From the NCBI GenBank assembly GCA_002479645.1, contig DLOO01000052.1:18332-30297 (forward strand): a stretch of 11,966 nucleotides of DNA, written 5' to 3'. Source of the stretch: Lachnoclostridium sp. UBA7482 (GTDB lineage: Bacteria; Bacillota; Clostridia; Lachnospirales; Lachnospiraceae). A model generated the notes under the pieces. It searched no databases. It was not told the DNA's origin and saw only the letters and a program-made list of their open reading frames with translations. Of the stretch, positions 1 to 7,487 are shown one piece after another. Numbering within the stretch: the first letter of the stretch is position 1; each line of letters begins with the position of its first letter. Both the position numbers and the translations under genes were made by a program.

Positions 1-1929
1 GCCACGGAGCGCGTAGTTGACAGGCTCGCCGCTGCCAGCATTCAAAGCGACATCCGGTCCGGTTCCGGCTACGGTTGCAGGAAGCAGGACGTCGGCAGTA
101 ATCAGGTCTACGTTAACACCGACGCCGTATTTTTCAACGAAGGTGTCGTCAATCATGGTCTTCAAAACGGTACTCTGGTCACGACCTGCGAAAATCCATA
201 CGGTAATGGTATCCATGTCGTCGCCGTATACGTTACCGATTGCATTGTAGTCTACGGTAAAGGTAGAGATAAATGCCTTAACCTCATGGAGCACGTCGTC
301 AAACCAGGACGGGCTGTCATCCGGAATCTTGTAATCGGAACCGGAAACAATCAGGTAATCGATATCAAGATTGGACTGGCTCAGCGTCAGGATGGAAGAA
401 CCAAGGGCGCTTACGTTATCCTTGAAGTTTTGAAGACTTGCGGTAATGTTATCCGGGTCTTTTCCGAAACGCTCCAGCTGATTAGCAAGGGTCAGGGAAG
501 AGGTAACCTGTGTACCGGTCTCACCGGTGTACTCGATAAGGTCGTCGATAATCTTGTAGAGAACCTTTGCCTCGTCAGCCATACCGGTAATTACATCCGG
601 GTATTTTTCATCAATATTGTAGTCGCGGTTTTCATCCGGCTCAGTACCGGTCAAAACGAGAATCTTACGATAAATACGGTTCAAACGGAACACGCTGTCG
701 TTCATACGGTTCAGGATGTCGCCGATTTCACCAAGAGTTACTTCCATACGAATCAGGTTCTCGCCCTTATTCAAATGGAACTTGTAAGGATTGTTATCCT
801 TATCGGAAAGAGTCATTAGCTTCCAGTCATTGGAGAAGGCAAACTGAATTGCAGAAACCTCCTCGAAAGGAACTTTGCCGTTGATATAGAGGGAACGGCA
901 GGAAACGAAACCACGGTTATAGTTCTGTCTTGCCTTAAATGTCAGCTCATAGTAACCGTCTTCCGGAACATCTACCTTCCACTCAATCCACTGTCCGGCA
1001 ACCTTCCAGTTATTACCGCCGGTCATGTTAAGAAGCTGCTTGGTAACGCTGTAAGGAGTTGTGGATGCAGAAGTACGGTCATAGGTTGCATACAGAGACT
1101 GAGAGGAGCGATACTCTGCGCTCTCGCCCTGAATCTTTACATGCCACTGATTATCAGAAAGGGTAGTATCGGCGCCGGAGATGTAAGCATTGTAATCAGG
1201 TGTGGAAAGTCTTTCGGAAATCTGGAATTCCTTCAGAATCAGAGTTTCCTGCTTTGCATCAAGACGAATGGTATTCTCACCTGCTTCAAAATAAAAGCAG
1301 TACGGAGCTACGATATACCCGAGCTCATCGCAGAGATAGGTCTTTTCCCATCTGGGAGCCTCAATCTGACTCGGACGAATCTCATTGCCCTGGTTATCAT
1401 AGGTAGACTCGCCGTCGTTGGTGAAAATACGCTGAAAGGTGATGGCGTCAGCGCCGGAGAACGGAACCTTTCCGTTAATGTAAAGCGCACGCTCAATCTC
1501 GATACCGCGGGAGGTCTCTTTTTCCTGGTCGGGATAATAGGTAAGATTGATGTTGTAGAAGCCGGCCTGCTTTATATCCACCTTAAATTCTACAAATCCG
1601 CCTTCATAAGACGCAAGTACGTCCTTCTCTCCGCCGTATTCAATGAACTTATAGTTCTTGCCGTCGGAAATCGAAGCCTGCGTCATCGGAATGGAAATGG
1701 TCTCAGCCGGAAATACGGCATTGTCCCCGCCATGACGAATCAGATATGCGGTATAGGAATCCTCACGTCCTTCTCCTTCAATTTTTGAAAAATCAAAGCC
1801 TGCGTACTTGTCTGCGTAATTCTTCACACCGGTAGCGGAATTCCATATAACAAGCGCCACAATAACGGCAATGATAATGATTGGCCAGTAGACATATTTC
1901 TTTTTCAAGATACTTACGACCTTGCCCAT
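1..1929 (-). CDS. Membrane-anchored extracellular solute-binding protein with two N-terminal carbohydrate-binding-like modules (partial, 3' end off window)
   Basis: The frame is open for 643 codons from an ATG at 1929 to the left edge, so the C-terminus is missing. An AAAGGAGA ribosome binding site lies 9 bp upstream. Residues 14-32 form a hydrophobic anchor with no lipobox cysteine, so the protein is probably membrane-anchored and not a lipoprotein. Residues about 90-237 and 262-405 are two related beta-rich modules, each with a G-F/Y-Y-x-I/L strand pattern and the identical segment LYINGKVPF (149-157 and 347-355), like carbohydrate-binding modules. A mostly helical linker follows (about 405-565). 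From about residue 573 (DTITVWIFAGRDQ) the start of a family-1 ABC solute-binding domain is visible. The expected role is capture of an oligosaccharide for an ABC sugar importer whose permeases would lie to the left. The divergent AraC gene fits a sugar-responsive locus. The family call is confident; the substrate is unknown. Confidence 0.85.
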   Translation of the reverse strand, partial: MGKVVSILKKKYVYWPIIIIAVIVALVIWNSATGVKNYADKYAGFDFSKIEGEGREDSYTAYLIRHGGDNAVFPAETISIPMTQASISDGKNYKFIEYGGEKDVLASYEGGFVEFKVDIKQAGFYNINLTYYPDQEKETSRGIEIERALYINGKVPFSGADAITFQRIFTNDGESTYDNQGNEIRPSQIEAPRWEKTYLCDELGYIVAPYCFYFEAGENTIRLDAKQETLILKEFQISERLSTPDYNAYISGADTTLSDNQWHVKIQGESAEYRSSQSLYATYDRTSASTTPYSVTKQLLNMTGGNNWKVAGQWIEWKVDVPEDGYYELTFKARQNYNRGFVSCRSLYINGKVPFEEVSAIQFAFSNDWKLMTLSDKDNNPYKFHLNKGENLIRMEVTLGEIGDILNRMNDSVFRLNRIYRKILVLTGTEPDENRDYNIDEKYPDVITGMADEAKVLYKIIDDLIEYTGETGTQVTSSLTLANQLERFGKDPDNITASLQNFKDNVSALGSSILTLSQSNLDIDYLIVSGSDYKIPDDSPSWFDDVLHEVKAFISTFTVDYNAIGNVYGDDMDTITVWIFAGRDQSTVLKTMIDDTFVEKYGVGVNVDLITADVLLPATVAGTGPDVALNAGSGEPVNYALRG

Positions 1930-1999
1930 TGCTTCTCGTCTCCTTTTCTCATACTTGCCTTCGTCCTACCCGGAACAAAAACAAAAATCCATATTTATT

Positions 2000-2005
2000 A
2001 TTCTA
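2000..2005 (-). promoter_or_regulatory. Candidate -10 box for the solute-binding protein gene
   Basis: Read on the minus strand, TAGAAT lies about 70 bp before the ATG at 1929. The hexamer 17 bp upstream (TGCAAA) is a poor -35. A good -10 with a poor -35, next to the direct repeats at 2011-2063, is what an activator-dependent promoter looks like. No transcription data support it. Confidence 0.4.
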
Positions 2006-2010
2006 ATAAA

Positions 2011-2063
2011 AAGCTCTTGCATTTGCATATCAATTTTTGCTATATTTATATCAGTTCTTGCTA
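2011..2063. promoter_or_regulatory. Imperfect direct repeats, candidate AraC-type operator
   Basis: TATCAATTTTTGCTA (2028-2042) recurs as TATCAGTTCTTGCTA (2049-2063), with two differences and a spacing of 21 bp, two helical turns. A weaker third half-copy (GCTCTTGC, 2013-2020) is in phase 20 bp away. The repeats sit just upstream of the candidate -10 of the solute-binding gene. AraC-family activators classically bind direct half-sites about 21 bp apart, abutting or overlapping the -35, so the divergent AraC protein is the natural candidate ligand. Confidence 0.5.
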
Positions 2064-2152
2064 TTTTTATTCATTTTGTAAAAATTACCAAAATACATTG
2101 CTTATTTTTTAGCGAAATGAACATAATAGCTTTTTCCCATTTTTAGAGACTT

Positions 2153-2181
2153 CTGTACAATATCATATGTTTTTGTACAAT
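2153..2181 (+). promoter_or_regulatory. Candidate promoter / repeat element upstream of the AraC gene
   Basis: The octamer TGTACAAT occurs at 2154-2161 and again at 2174-2181, 20 bp apart, and a variant TTTTGTGCACTTTTT follows at 2204-2218. The second copy contains TACAAT (2176-2181), a fair -10, 17 bp after a poor -35 (CTGTAC). It could be the promoter of the AraC gene, a regulator site, or both. Confidence 0.35.
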
Positions 2182-2229
2182 TTTTCTTCCGGAGTTTCTG
2201 CTCTTTTGTGCACTTTTTCAGGATTAGCC

Positions 2230-2256
2230 CATAGCAATTTCTGCTATGCGTTTTTT
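2230..2256 (+). terminator. Terminator-like hairpin in the AraC 5' leader
   Basis: CATAGCA (2230-2236) and TGCTATG (2242-2248) form a perfect 7-bp stem with a 5-nt loop, followed after CG by six T residues (2251-2256). It lies about 130 bp before the AraC start, so it could attenuate transcription reaching the regulator. The stem is short and AT-rich, so it may be only a weak terminator or a binding site. Confidence 0.35.
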
Positions 2257-2298
2257 CCTCCAAATGCGCACAATTACCGTAAAAAAGAACATACTGTG

Positions 2299-2345
2299 GG
2301 TGGAGAGCAGCCATTCCACCATATAGAGGGGATGCGTAACCCCTC
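2299..2345 (+). other. Two tandem GC-rich hairpins in the AraC 5' leader
   Basis: GGTGGA (2299-2304) pairs with TCCACC (2315-2320), extendable by one G-T pair. Six bases later GAGGGG (2326-2331) pairs with CCCCTC (2340-2345) around an 8-nt loop. They lie 30-90 bp before the start codon, in otherwise AT-rich DNA. No known riboswitch class was recognised. They could be RNA leader structures or operator dyads. Confidence 0.4.
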
Positions 2346-2384
2346 GCGTCATTTCATTTTTGAGGAGAAAGAAAGAGGATTACT

Positions 2385-3269
2385 ATGACCAGAGAAGTAA
2401 CCGGAACCCACGAGAAGGTTTCCTTTGAAGAGAATCAATCAATTTTATTGTATCTCAATCAGGAATCCGAGTCCTATGACACCCACTGGCATGCTGCCGG
2501 CGAGCTTGTCATGCCAATAGAAAACAGTTACACCGTACATGTTGCCGACCGGATCTATGAGCTTGGCGAAGGCGACGTGTTCTTTATTCCGCCGGGAGAA
2601 TTACACAAACTGATTTCCCGCCCCACAGGAAGGCGGCTGATTTTCATGTTTGACATATCCTTAATCAGTACCATGAAGGATTTTTCGGCCATGACCCCGA
2701 TTCTGTCCCAGCCGATTCTGATTTCCAGAGAGCATTACGGGGAGATTCACGATTTTTCGGTGGATTTGATGAACCGCATCATAAGCGAATATCAAAATCC
2801 GTCCGCACCGCTGCGGCAATCCATGATTTATTCCTACCTGCTTCAGTTCTTTGTGTCGGTCGGCCGTCTTCACATCCGCTCGGAAATGCTCTTCCCGGAC
2901 GTGCGCAGCACCAAGCAGATGGAGTATTTTGATAAGATGAATACCGTTGTCAGCTACATCAACAATAATTATACGGAAGACATTACCCTTGAGAAAATGG
3001 CAAGCATGGCGGGTTTCAGCAAATTCCACTTCACCCGCCTGTTCAAGCAGTTTACCGATACGTCGTTTTACTCCTATCTGAACCAGCGCCGTGTAAAGGC
3101 CGCCGAATCGCTGCTGCTGATTCCCAACGTATCCATTACCGACGTTGCCCTGCAGTCAGGCTTTTCCTCCATCAGTACCTTTAACCGCGTGTTCCGCGCT
3201 GCAAAGGACTGTACGCCCTCCGAGTACAAAGCCTACTACCAACATCAGGGAAAAAGGATTCAGATGTGA
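2385..3269 (+). CDS. AraC-family transcriptional regulator with N-terminal cupin domain
   Basis: This 294-aa protein has typical AraC-type length and layout. The N-terminal sensing domain (about 15-95) is a cupin-like beta barrel, with HWH at 34-36, E40, and GEGDVFFIPPGELHKL at 61-76. The C-terminal DNA-binding domain (about 185-287) has two helix-turn-helix units: ITLEKMASMAGFSKFHFTRL at about 200-219, and SITDVALQSGF followed by TFNRVFR at 250-271. It ends in the family's usual PSEYKAYY (278-285). The start is set by AGAGG (2374-2378), 6 bp before the ATG. It is transcribed divergently from the solute-binding gene and probably activates it in response to a sugar or derivative bound by the cupin domain. 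The family is very clear; effector and targets are inferred from position. Confidence 0.95.
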   Translation: MTREVTGTHEKVSFEENQSILLYLNQESESYDTHWHAAGELVMPIENSYTVHVADRIYELGEGDVFFIPPGELHKLISRPTGRRLIFMFDISLISTMKDFSAMTPILSQPILISREHYGEIHDFSVDLMNRIISEYQNPSAPLRQSMIYSYLLQFFVSVGRLHIRSEMLFPDVRSTKQMEYFDKMNTVVSYINNNYTEDITLEKMASMAGFSKFHFTRLFKQFTDTSFYSYLNQRRVKAAESLLLIPNVSITDVALQSGFSSISTFNRVFRAAKDCTPSEYKAYYQHQGKRIQM

Positions 3270-3270
3270 T

Positions 3271-3314
3271 AATACGCTTTTTTCGGCGGGCAACGTCCGA
3301 CGAAAAAGCGTATT
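3271..3314 (+). terminator. Long hairpin directly after the AraC stop codon
   Basis: AATACGCTTTTT (3271-3282) pairs with AAAAAGCGTATT (3303-3314), with one extra T in the left arm. The stem continues through CG/CG and, after a mismatch, CGG/CCG. It begins 1 bp after the TGA. No T-run follows the stem, so it is not a canonical rho-independent terminator. It may be a weak terminator or an mRNA 3'-end stabiliser. Confidence 0.45.
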
Positions 3315-3329
3315 GAAAAAAGCAGGCAA

Positions 3330-3364
3330 CCTTTAAATATCACAAAGGTCGTGGTATTTAAAGG
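3330..3364. repeat. 14-bp inverted repeat (hairpin)
   Basis: CCTTTAAATATCAC (3330-3343) pairs with GTGGTATTTAAAGG (3351-3364) with a single G-T pair and a 7-nt loop. There is no T-run on either side, so a terminator call is not supported. It belongs to the hairpin-rich junction between the AraC locus and the ABC operon. Confidence 0.5.
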
Positions 3365-3380
3365 GTTTGAGGATCTAAAT

Positions 3381-3400
3381 TGTACCCCCGAAACTGGACA
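3381..3400. mobile_element. Possible IS3-family terminal-repeat remnant
   Basis: The 20 bp beginning TGTACCCCCGAAACTG and ending GGACA has the TG...CA ends, the C-run and the AACTGGACA tail common in IS3-family (IS150-like) inverted repeats. No transposase and no matching opposite end were found in the window, so at most it is a scar. The resemblance is from memory of the family pattern. Confidence 0.3.
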
Positions 3401-3401
3401 T

Positions 3402-3432
3402 ACAAGAAGGAGACCGCCTCCTGGCGGTCTCC
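3402..3432 (-). terminator. Likely terminator of the eight-gene ABC operon
   Basis: GGAGACCGCC (3409-3418) and GGCGGTCTCC (3423-3432) form a perfect 10-bp GC-rich stem with a 4-nt loop. Read on the minus strand, about 108 bp after the stop of the fused ABC gene, the stem is followed by the modestly T-rich TTCTTGT. The strong stem and its place at the end of the operon support a terminator; the weak T-tract lowers confidence. Confidence 0.6.
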
Positions 3433-3540
3433 TCCTCCACTATACAACACTTTATTCGTTGTAGCAATCCAATCCGAATTATCCAAATTCTGCCAACCAT
3501 TACATATTCTCTGTGTTTGTATATTCGTTCCATCCTTTTC

Positions 3541-5928
3541 CTATACCGATTTAATAAGTTCAATTGGCTTACTATTTGCCATCACATACATTGGGAGCAA
3601 AACCGCCACACACATCCCAACAACAAGAATAACATCCGGAACAAGTATTGTAAACCAATTCATATGAATCATCGAGAACGCAATCCTAAAGGATTTTTTT
3701 ATATTCCAGTTATAATATGCCAAATATACACATTCTATCAGCAGGGCAAAAATCAACGTTATACCGGTCATGAAAGAGAACTCTACCATCAACATCCGAG
3801 CAATATCCTTCTTTGTAACTCCCAAAGCCCTCAGAATGCCTATTTTTTTATGATTATCCCTAACATTGAAAGAAAAGAATAAAATCACCAACAAAAAAAG
3901 CAAAAGACCTATAATCATAATCGAAAATGTGATCAAAGATTTATTGGTTTTCAATGTTTCAAATTTATCGTATACAAACTCTGCCTGATAGTTCTCTGTT
4001 TTAATTCCGAATTTTTCCAACTCATTAAAATTACAATACTCGCTTCGTTTTTGTTCTGACAGATATACCTCAATTGCATCATAATAACAGGACTCCATGT
4101 ATTGTCCCTTAACAGTTTCAAATACCTGATCATTCACAAATACTTGTCCATTCATCCCATTGGTATCAACAATACCAACAATTTCAACATAAGGAATATA
4201 ATCTCGCAATGAAACCATTCCGCTAAACGCATCCGTTTTCGTTTCACCATGTATATCCGGGAATAAATAACCATATTCTACAATATCATTTGTAGAAGTA
4301 ATCATATAGTTGTCTACAGCAAAGTCGAAAGATACTACAATTTCATAACTTTCCTTCGGATACCTCCCGCAAACAAAAAAAACCCCTTCCGTTTCCAGCA
4401 TACTAACCGGTGCAACATCCGTCTTATTCTGTATAGAAGCTTCAATCAACATCGGAACAGGATTTGCCGCATACAAACTAATTGACTGCTTGTCAGTAAG
4501 ATTTTCTTTATATCTTTCGGATACTAGCATTCTACATCCAGAATGTTCCAACACATAGGCATTATATGTTGCTTCTTGATATGTTCGCTCTTCAAAGCTA
4601 TTGTATTTTTTCCAATCAATCATCGATACACCGCAAACAACATATTCCTGCCCTTCTACAATGACATGTTCCCCGATTCCGTTGTTTTTCAAGTGTAATT
4701 GATCCACTAAATAATCCGTCAACGCAATTTCATTAGGGGCATTAGGCATGCTTCCAACAAATTCATAACCAGGTTCCTTAACACCTCCAATAACCAAAAA
4801 ACCTTGCGTTACATTTTTTTCACTCTTATCCGATATCTCAATTTCAGTTTTCATTGGATAGCACGCATCATTGCCAAAGACATCTGTTAACTTGTCGCGT
4901 AGTTCTACAGTATTGCGAACAATAAGATTATCGCCAAGTCCCCAATTTTCAGAATAGTTTTTTTCTTGATATGTGTATAGAAAATAATCCGAATTTTTAT
5001 TCAACATATCACTGATTGTTTTTCCAATTGAGACATGTTGAAATGCAAGAATTACTTCCAGCAGCGAGAAAAGTATTATCAACGTTAGCAAGGAAAACAA
5101 GAGTTTTAGTCTTTTTATTCGAAGATTTTGCCATGCCAATGCCATTAATGTTTTAAATCGTAATGTTGCCGGCCTAACACGACGTTCCCAGCTGGTGCCT
5201 TCTTCTGTCTCTCCCACTATAGATTTTCTTTTAATTTCATCCGAAATGATACATCCATCCCGTATTCTTAATATACGCTCTGCATAAATCTCCGCAGCCT
5301 CTACATCATGTGTCACCATGATAACCAAACATCGTTTAGATATTTTCGACAATAACTTCAAAACACATTCTGAGTTCTCATAATCCAAATTCCCCGTTGG
5401 TTCGTCTGCAATTATTATCCGTGGATTCTTAACTAATGCTCGCGCAATTGCTACCCGCTGTTGTTCTCCTCCAGAAAGCTGTTTGATGTATCGCTCCTCA
5501 TACCCGCCTAAACCGACATATTCCAGTATCTGATTAATACCTTTATTCCTATTGTCTTGAGCATCCCCATAACTCTGTTGTTCCAAAACGACTTCTATAT
5601 TCTGCTTTACAGTCCACTCGTCAATCATAAAAAAATCTTGGAAAACACAACCCAAATACAAGTTGCGATATTCATCCAAGTCTCCTTCATTACAAGACGC
5701 AACATCTAAAGAGTAATGAATATCGGGAAATTCAACAAGTATAGATCCTTTGTCAATCGTGTCCAGTGCCCCCACCGCGTTTAATAATGTGGTTTTTCCA
5801 CAACCACTTTTCCCAACAACAGCAACAAAACCATTATCAGGAAAATCCAAAGAAATATCGCGAAGTGCACAAACTCCATTGCCTTTTTTTACAGGATAAA
5901 CCTTATTAACATGAGATAATCTAATCAT
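3541..5928 (-). CDS. MacB-type fused ABC transporter: ATPase plus FtsX-like permease
   Basis: This 795-aa protein has a nucleotide-binding domain at 1-235: Walker A GKSGCGKT 39-46, Q-loop Q97, signature LSGGEQQR 151-158, Walker B RIIIADEP 170-177, H-loop H207. Next come a first membrane helix (about 276-297), a large extracytoplasmic region (about 300-660) with two halves resembling MacB periplasmic-core motifs ([10 protein letters not shown] near 400; [11 protein letters not shown] near 581), and three C-terminal helices (about 665-688, 711-738, 757-781) with the FtsX motif [17 protein letters not shown] (697-713). This is the ATPase-first order of MacB. Such proteins do not transport through the bilayer classically but drive extracytoplasmic work by mechanotransmission. 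The start at 5928 has AAGGGA 6 bp upstream, inside the end of the preceding gene; an ATG at 5997 would overlap that gene by 68 bp and lacks such a site. It is the last gene of the operon. Substrate unknown, perhaps the nearby secreted proteins. Confidence 0.9.
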   Translation of the reverse strand: MIRLSHVNKVYPVKKGNGVCALRDISLDFPDNGFVAVVGKSGCGKTTLLNAVGALDTIDKGSILVEFPDIHYSLDVASCNEGDLDEYRNLYLGCVFQDFFMIDEWTVKQNIEVVLEQQSYGDAQDNRNKGINQILEYVGLGGYEERYIKQLSGGEQQRVAIARALVKNPRIIIADEPTGNLDYENSECVLKLLSKISKRCLVIMVTHDVEAAEIYAERILRIRDGCIISDEIKRKSIVGETEEGTSWERRVRPATLRFKTLMALAWQNLRIKRLKLLFSLLTLIILFSLLEVILAFQHVSIGKTISDMLNKNSDYFLYTYQEKNYSENWGLGDNLIVRNTVELRDKLTDVFGNDACYPMKTEIEISDKSEKNVTQGFLVIGGVKEPGYEFVGSMPNAPNEIALTDYLVDQLHLKNNGIGEHVIVEGQEYVVCGVSMIDWKKYNSFEERTYQEATYNAYVLEHSGCRMLVSERYKENLTDKQSISLYAANPVPMLIEASIQNKTDVAPVSMLETEGVFFVCGRYPKESYEIVVSFDFAVDNYMITSTNDIVEYGYLFPDIHGETKTDAFSGMVSLRDYIPYVEIVGIVDTNGMNGQVFVNDQVFETVKGQYMESCYYDAIEVYLSEQKRSEYCNFNELEKFGIKTENYQAEFVYDKFETLKTNKSLITFSIMIIGLLLFLLVILFFSFNVRDNHKKIGILRALGVTKKDIARMLMVEFSFMTGITLIFALLIECVYLAYYNWNIKKSFRIAFSMIHMNWFTILVPDVILVVGMCVAVLLPMYVMANSKPIELIKSV

Positions 5929-5929
5929 T

Positions 5930-6532
5930 TTATTTCCCTTTAATAGATATTTGTTCCGCCAATGAAAAACAAACATACTGCCATATGTCGTCATCATCTA
6001 AGTCTCTCGGAACATCATTTAACCAAATATCAATATCTTTTCCATTATGCAACTCTGAATATGACGAAACATTTGTCAACTCAAAATTTACACCGTCAGG
6101 CGCAAGTTCCTTCAAGATATCATTCTCCTTGTCCCCAATGTAAATAAAATTATATCGTATATCAGAGCGAACCAATTCCTCAATTAGTTCTAGGTTTTCT
6201 CTGGATATGTCCAGTTGTCCATCTCGATCACTTAGTACAATGTATACATAAGTATATCCTGATCTTTTTTTTAGTACCGGCATCGAAATCTCTGTTTCAT
6301 ATCTCACCGGCACTTCAAAATCAAATGCATATTGCTTTCCATACCAAATGATATCTGTAGGATATAATTCATTTAATATATATGCTTCTTTTTCACCAGG
6401 AAGCCAGCTCCTTTCATCCTGCTCCTCCTGTAGTGGTTTCCAAAATAACATATAACCTGAAATAAGCAGAATCAATAGACCACATACCACCAATGCCACT
6501 ACAGTTTTAATAACAATCAAACGTTTTTTCAT
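5930..6532 (-). CDS. Single-pass membrane protein of unknown function
   Basis: This 200-aa protein is not a family I recognise. A basic start (MKKR) precedes one hydrophobic segment (about 7-30), so the remaining 170 residues should lie outside the membrane. The outer domain alternates strand-like stretches (YTYVYIVLSD, YNFIYIG) with helix-like acidic stretches, suggesting an alpha/beta fold, and ends with an acidic run (DLDDDD). The start at 6532 is chosen because a GGGGG box overlapping the previous stop codon lies 3 bp upstream; the ATG at 6586 would extend 47 bp into the previous gene. Its stop is 1 bp from the next start, and its last codons carry that gene's ribosome binding site, so translation with the fused ABC transporter is probably coupled. 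It may be an accessory or immunity partner of that transporter. Confidence 0.75.
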   Translation of the reverse strand: MKKRLIVIKTVVALVVCGLLILLISGYMLFWKPLQEEQDERSWLPGEKEAYILNELYPTDIIWYGKQYAFDFEVPVRYETEISMPVLKKRSGYTYVYIVLSDRDGQLDISRENLELIEELVRSDIRYNFIYIGDKENDILKELAPDGVNFELTNVSSYSELHNGKDIDIWLNDVPRDLDDDDIWQYVCFSLAEQISIKGK

Positions 6533-6539
6533 AATCCCC

Positions 6540-7469
6540 CTACTCCATATTATAGTTAACGCAAACCTGTTTTGAAAATTTCGCATGGCTGTCTGTGGAT
6601 ATTTTTGAGCAACTCAGTGAAATAGAATAATTTATATAGGGATAGACAGTATAAGCCTTGTCTGTATCGTACCATGTACAATAGCAAGCCTGATATGTTT
6701 TCTCAAAAATCACCTTCCGTCGCGCGGGACTACAATAATGCAGAATATTCCCACTAGGCCATTTGATGTAATCAAACTGTACTTTAAACAGTCCTTTTTC
6801 TCTATTTGTTAAATCAACCGGTTTACAGTATTCCGAAGAGGTACCAACGGATGTTGATAAGGAAAAAGGAACACCTATCGAAATGTTGTACCCATCTGCT
6901 CCAGCGCTGGATTTCTTAGGCCCCCAGTCCGCTATATAACCACCTCCAGACATAATATTAGGATTCGATCCGGAAGCATACACACTATACATTGTAGGGA
7001 TTCCCATTTCTACACTAAGCAACTCACTCGCGCAGTAAAATGATTGCGTATATCCTGCCTTCGTATACTGACTCTTTCCTCTTGGTGTTTTATATACCTC
7101 AAATGTTTTTTTCCCACTAGCGGGAATAACAGTAATATCAATCTTAATTCCATCCCGATATGCTTTGAACACAGGACCATTATTATAGCTAAAATTCTCT
7201 TTTGATGGATTACGACATTTGTCATAATCATAAGTAAAATAACCTAAAATGGTATCCTTAGGCACCTTTGCACAGTACTCATATATCGTAGTGTTAATCA
7301 CATCTGATTTTAACAGTACATATGTATCAGAATTTGGTCTAACATACTGCTTTGTCTGTATAGCATAGTGAGTGGTCCCTCTCGCATCTGCCTTGCCCCC
7401 AAGATTCATAAAGTTAGTAAAAACTGACAACAAAACCAAAGCAATTGAAATCACTTTCCTACTTCTCAT
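6540..7469 (-). CDS. Secreted, cysteine- and tyrosine-rich protein of unknown function
   Basis: This 309-aa protein has a clear signal peptide (basic RSRK, hydrophobic ISIALVLLSVF, cleavage likely after ADA at residue 29) and no further membrane helix. The mature part has nine cysteines (66, 85, 146, 215, 246, 262, 264, 287, 303), five of them directly after tyrosine (EYC, FYC, EYC, HYC, CYC). It is rich in aromatic residues and strand-like segments, with a glycine/serine-rich middle (166-212). This suggests a disulfide-stabilised beta protein, unusual for a Firmicute. No family was recognised and no enzyme motif seen. AAGGAG lies 10 bp before the ATG. The gene sits 18 bp after the stand-alone ATPase and 7 bp before the single-pass protein gene. 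It could be the effector handled by the adjacent ABC systems, a bacteriocin-like product or a surface protein; this is inferred only from context. Confidence 0.75.
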   Translation of the reverse strand: MRSRKVISIALVLLSVFTNFMNLGGKADARGTTHYAIQTKQYVRPNSDTYVLLKSDVINTTIYEYCAKVPKDTILGYFTYDYDKCRNPSKENFSYNNGPVFKAYRDGIKIDITVIPASGKKTFEVYKTPRGKSQYTKAGYTQSFYCASELLSVEMGIPTMYSVYASGSNPNIMSGGGYIADWGPKKSSAGADGYNISIGVPFSLSTSVGTSSEYCKPVDLTNREKGLFKVQFDYIKWPSGNILHYCSPARRKVIFEKTYQACYCTWYDTDKAYTVYPYINYSISLSCSKISTDSHAKFSKQVCVNYNME

Positions 7470-7487
7470 AATGTAATCTCTCCTTAA

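Noticed and set aside
17..1788. Several plus-strand open frames of 70-215 codons at the left edge
   Set aside because: They are antisense to the continuous 643-codon solute-binding protein frame, have no ribosome binding sites and encode no recognisable domains.
1922..2314. Short open frames on both strands in the AraC/solute-binding intergenic region (74 and 70 codons)
   Set aside because: The DNA is very AT-rich and full of promoter-like and repeat elements; the translations are low-complexity and lack convincing ribosome binding sites.
3375..3563. 62-codon minus-strand frame after the fused ABC gene
   Set aside because: It starts inside the end of the ABC gene, runs through the terminator hairpin and ends in the IS-like segment; no independent ribosome binding site.
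5929..5997. Upstream ATG for the fused ABC transporter
   Set aside because: It would overlap the previous gene by 68 bp, and the added residues are not part of the ATPase domain; the ATG at 5928 has a good ribosome binding site.
6533..6586. Upstream ATG for the 200-aa single-pass protein
   Set aside because: It would overlap the secreted-protein gene by 47 bp and put unrelated residues before a normal membrane-anchor start.
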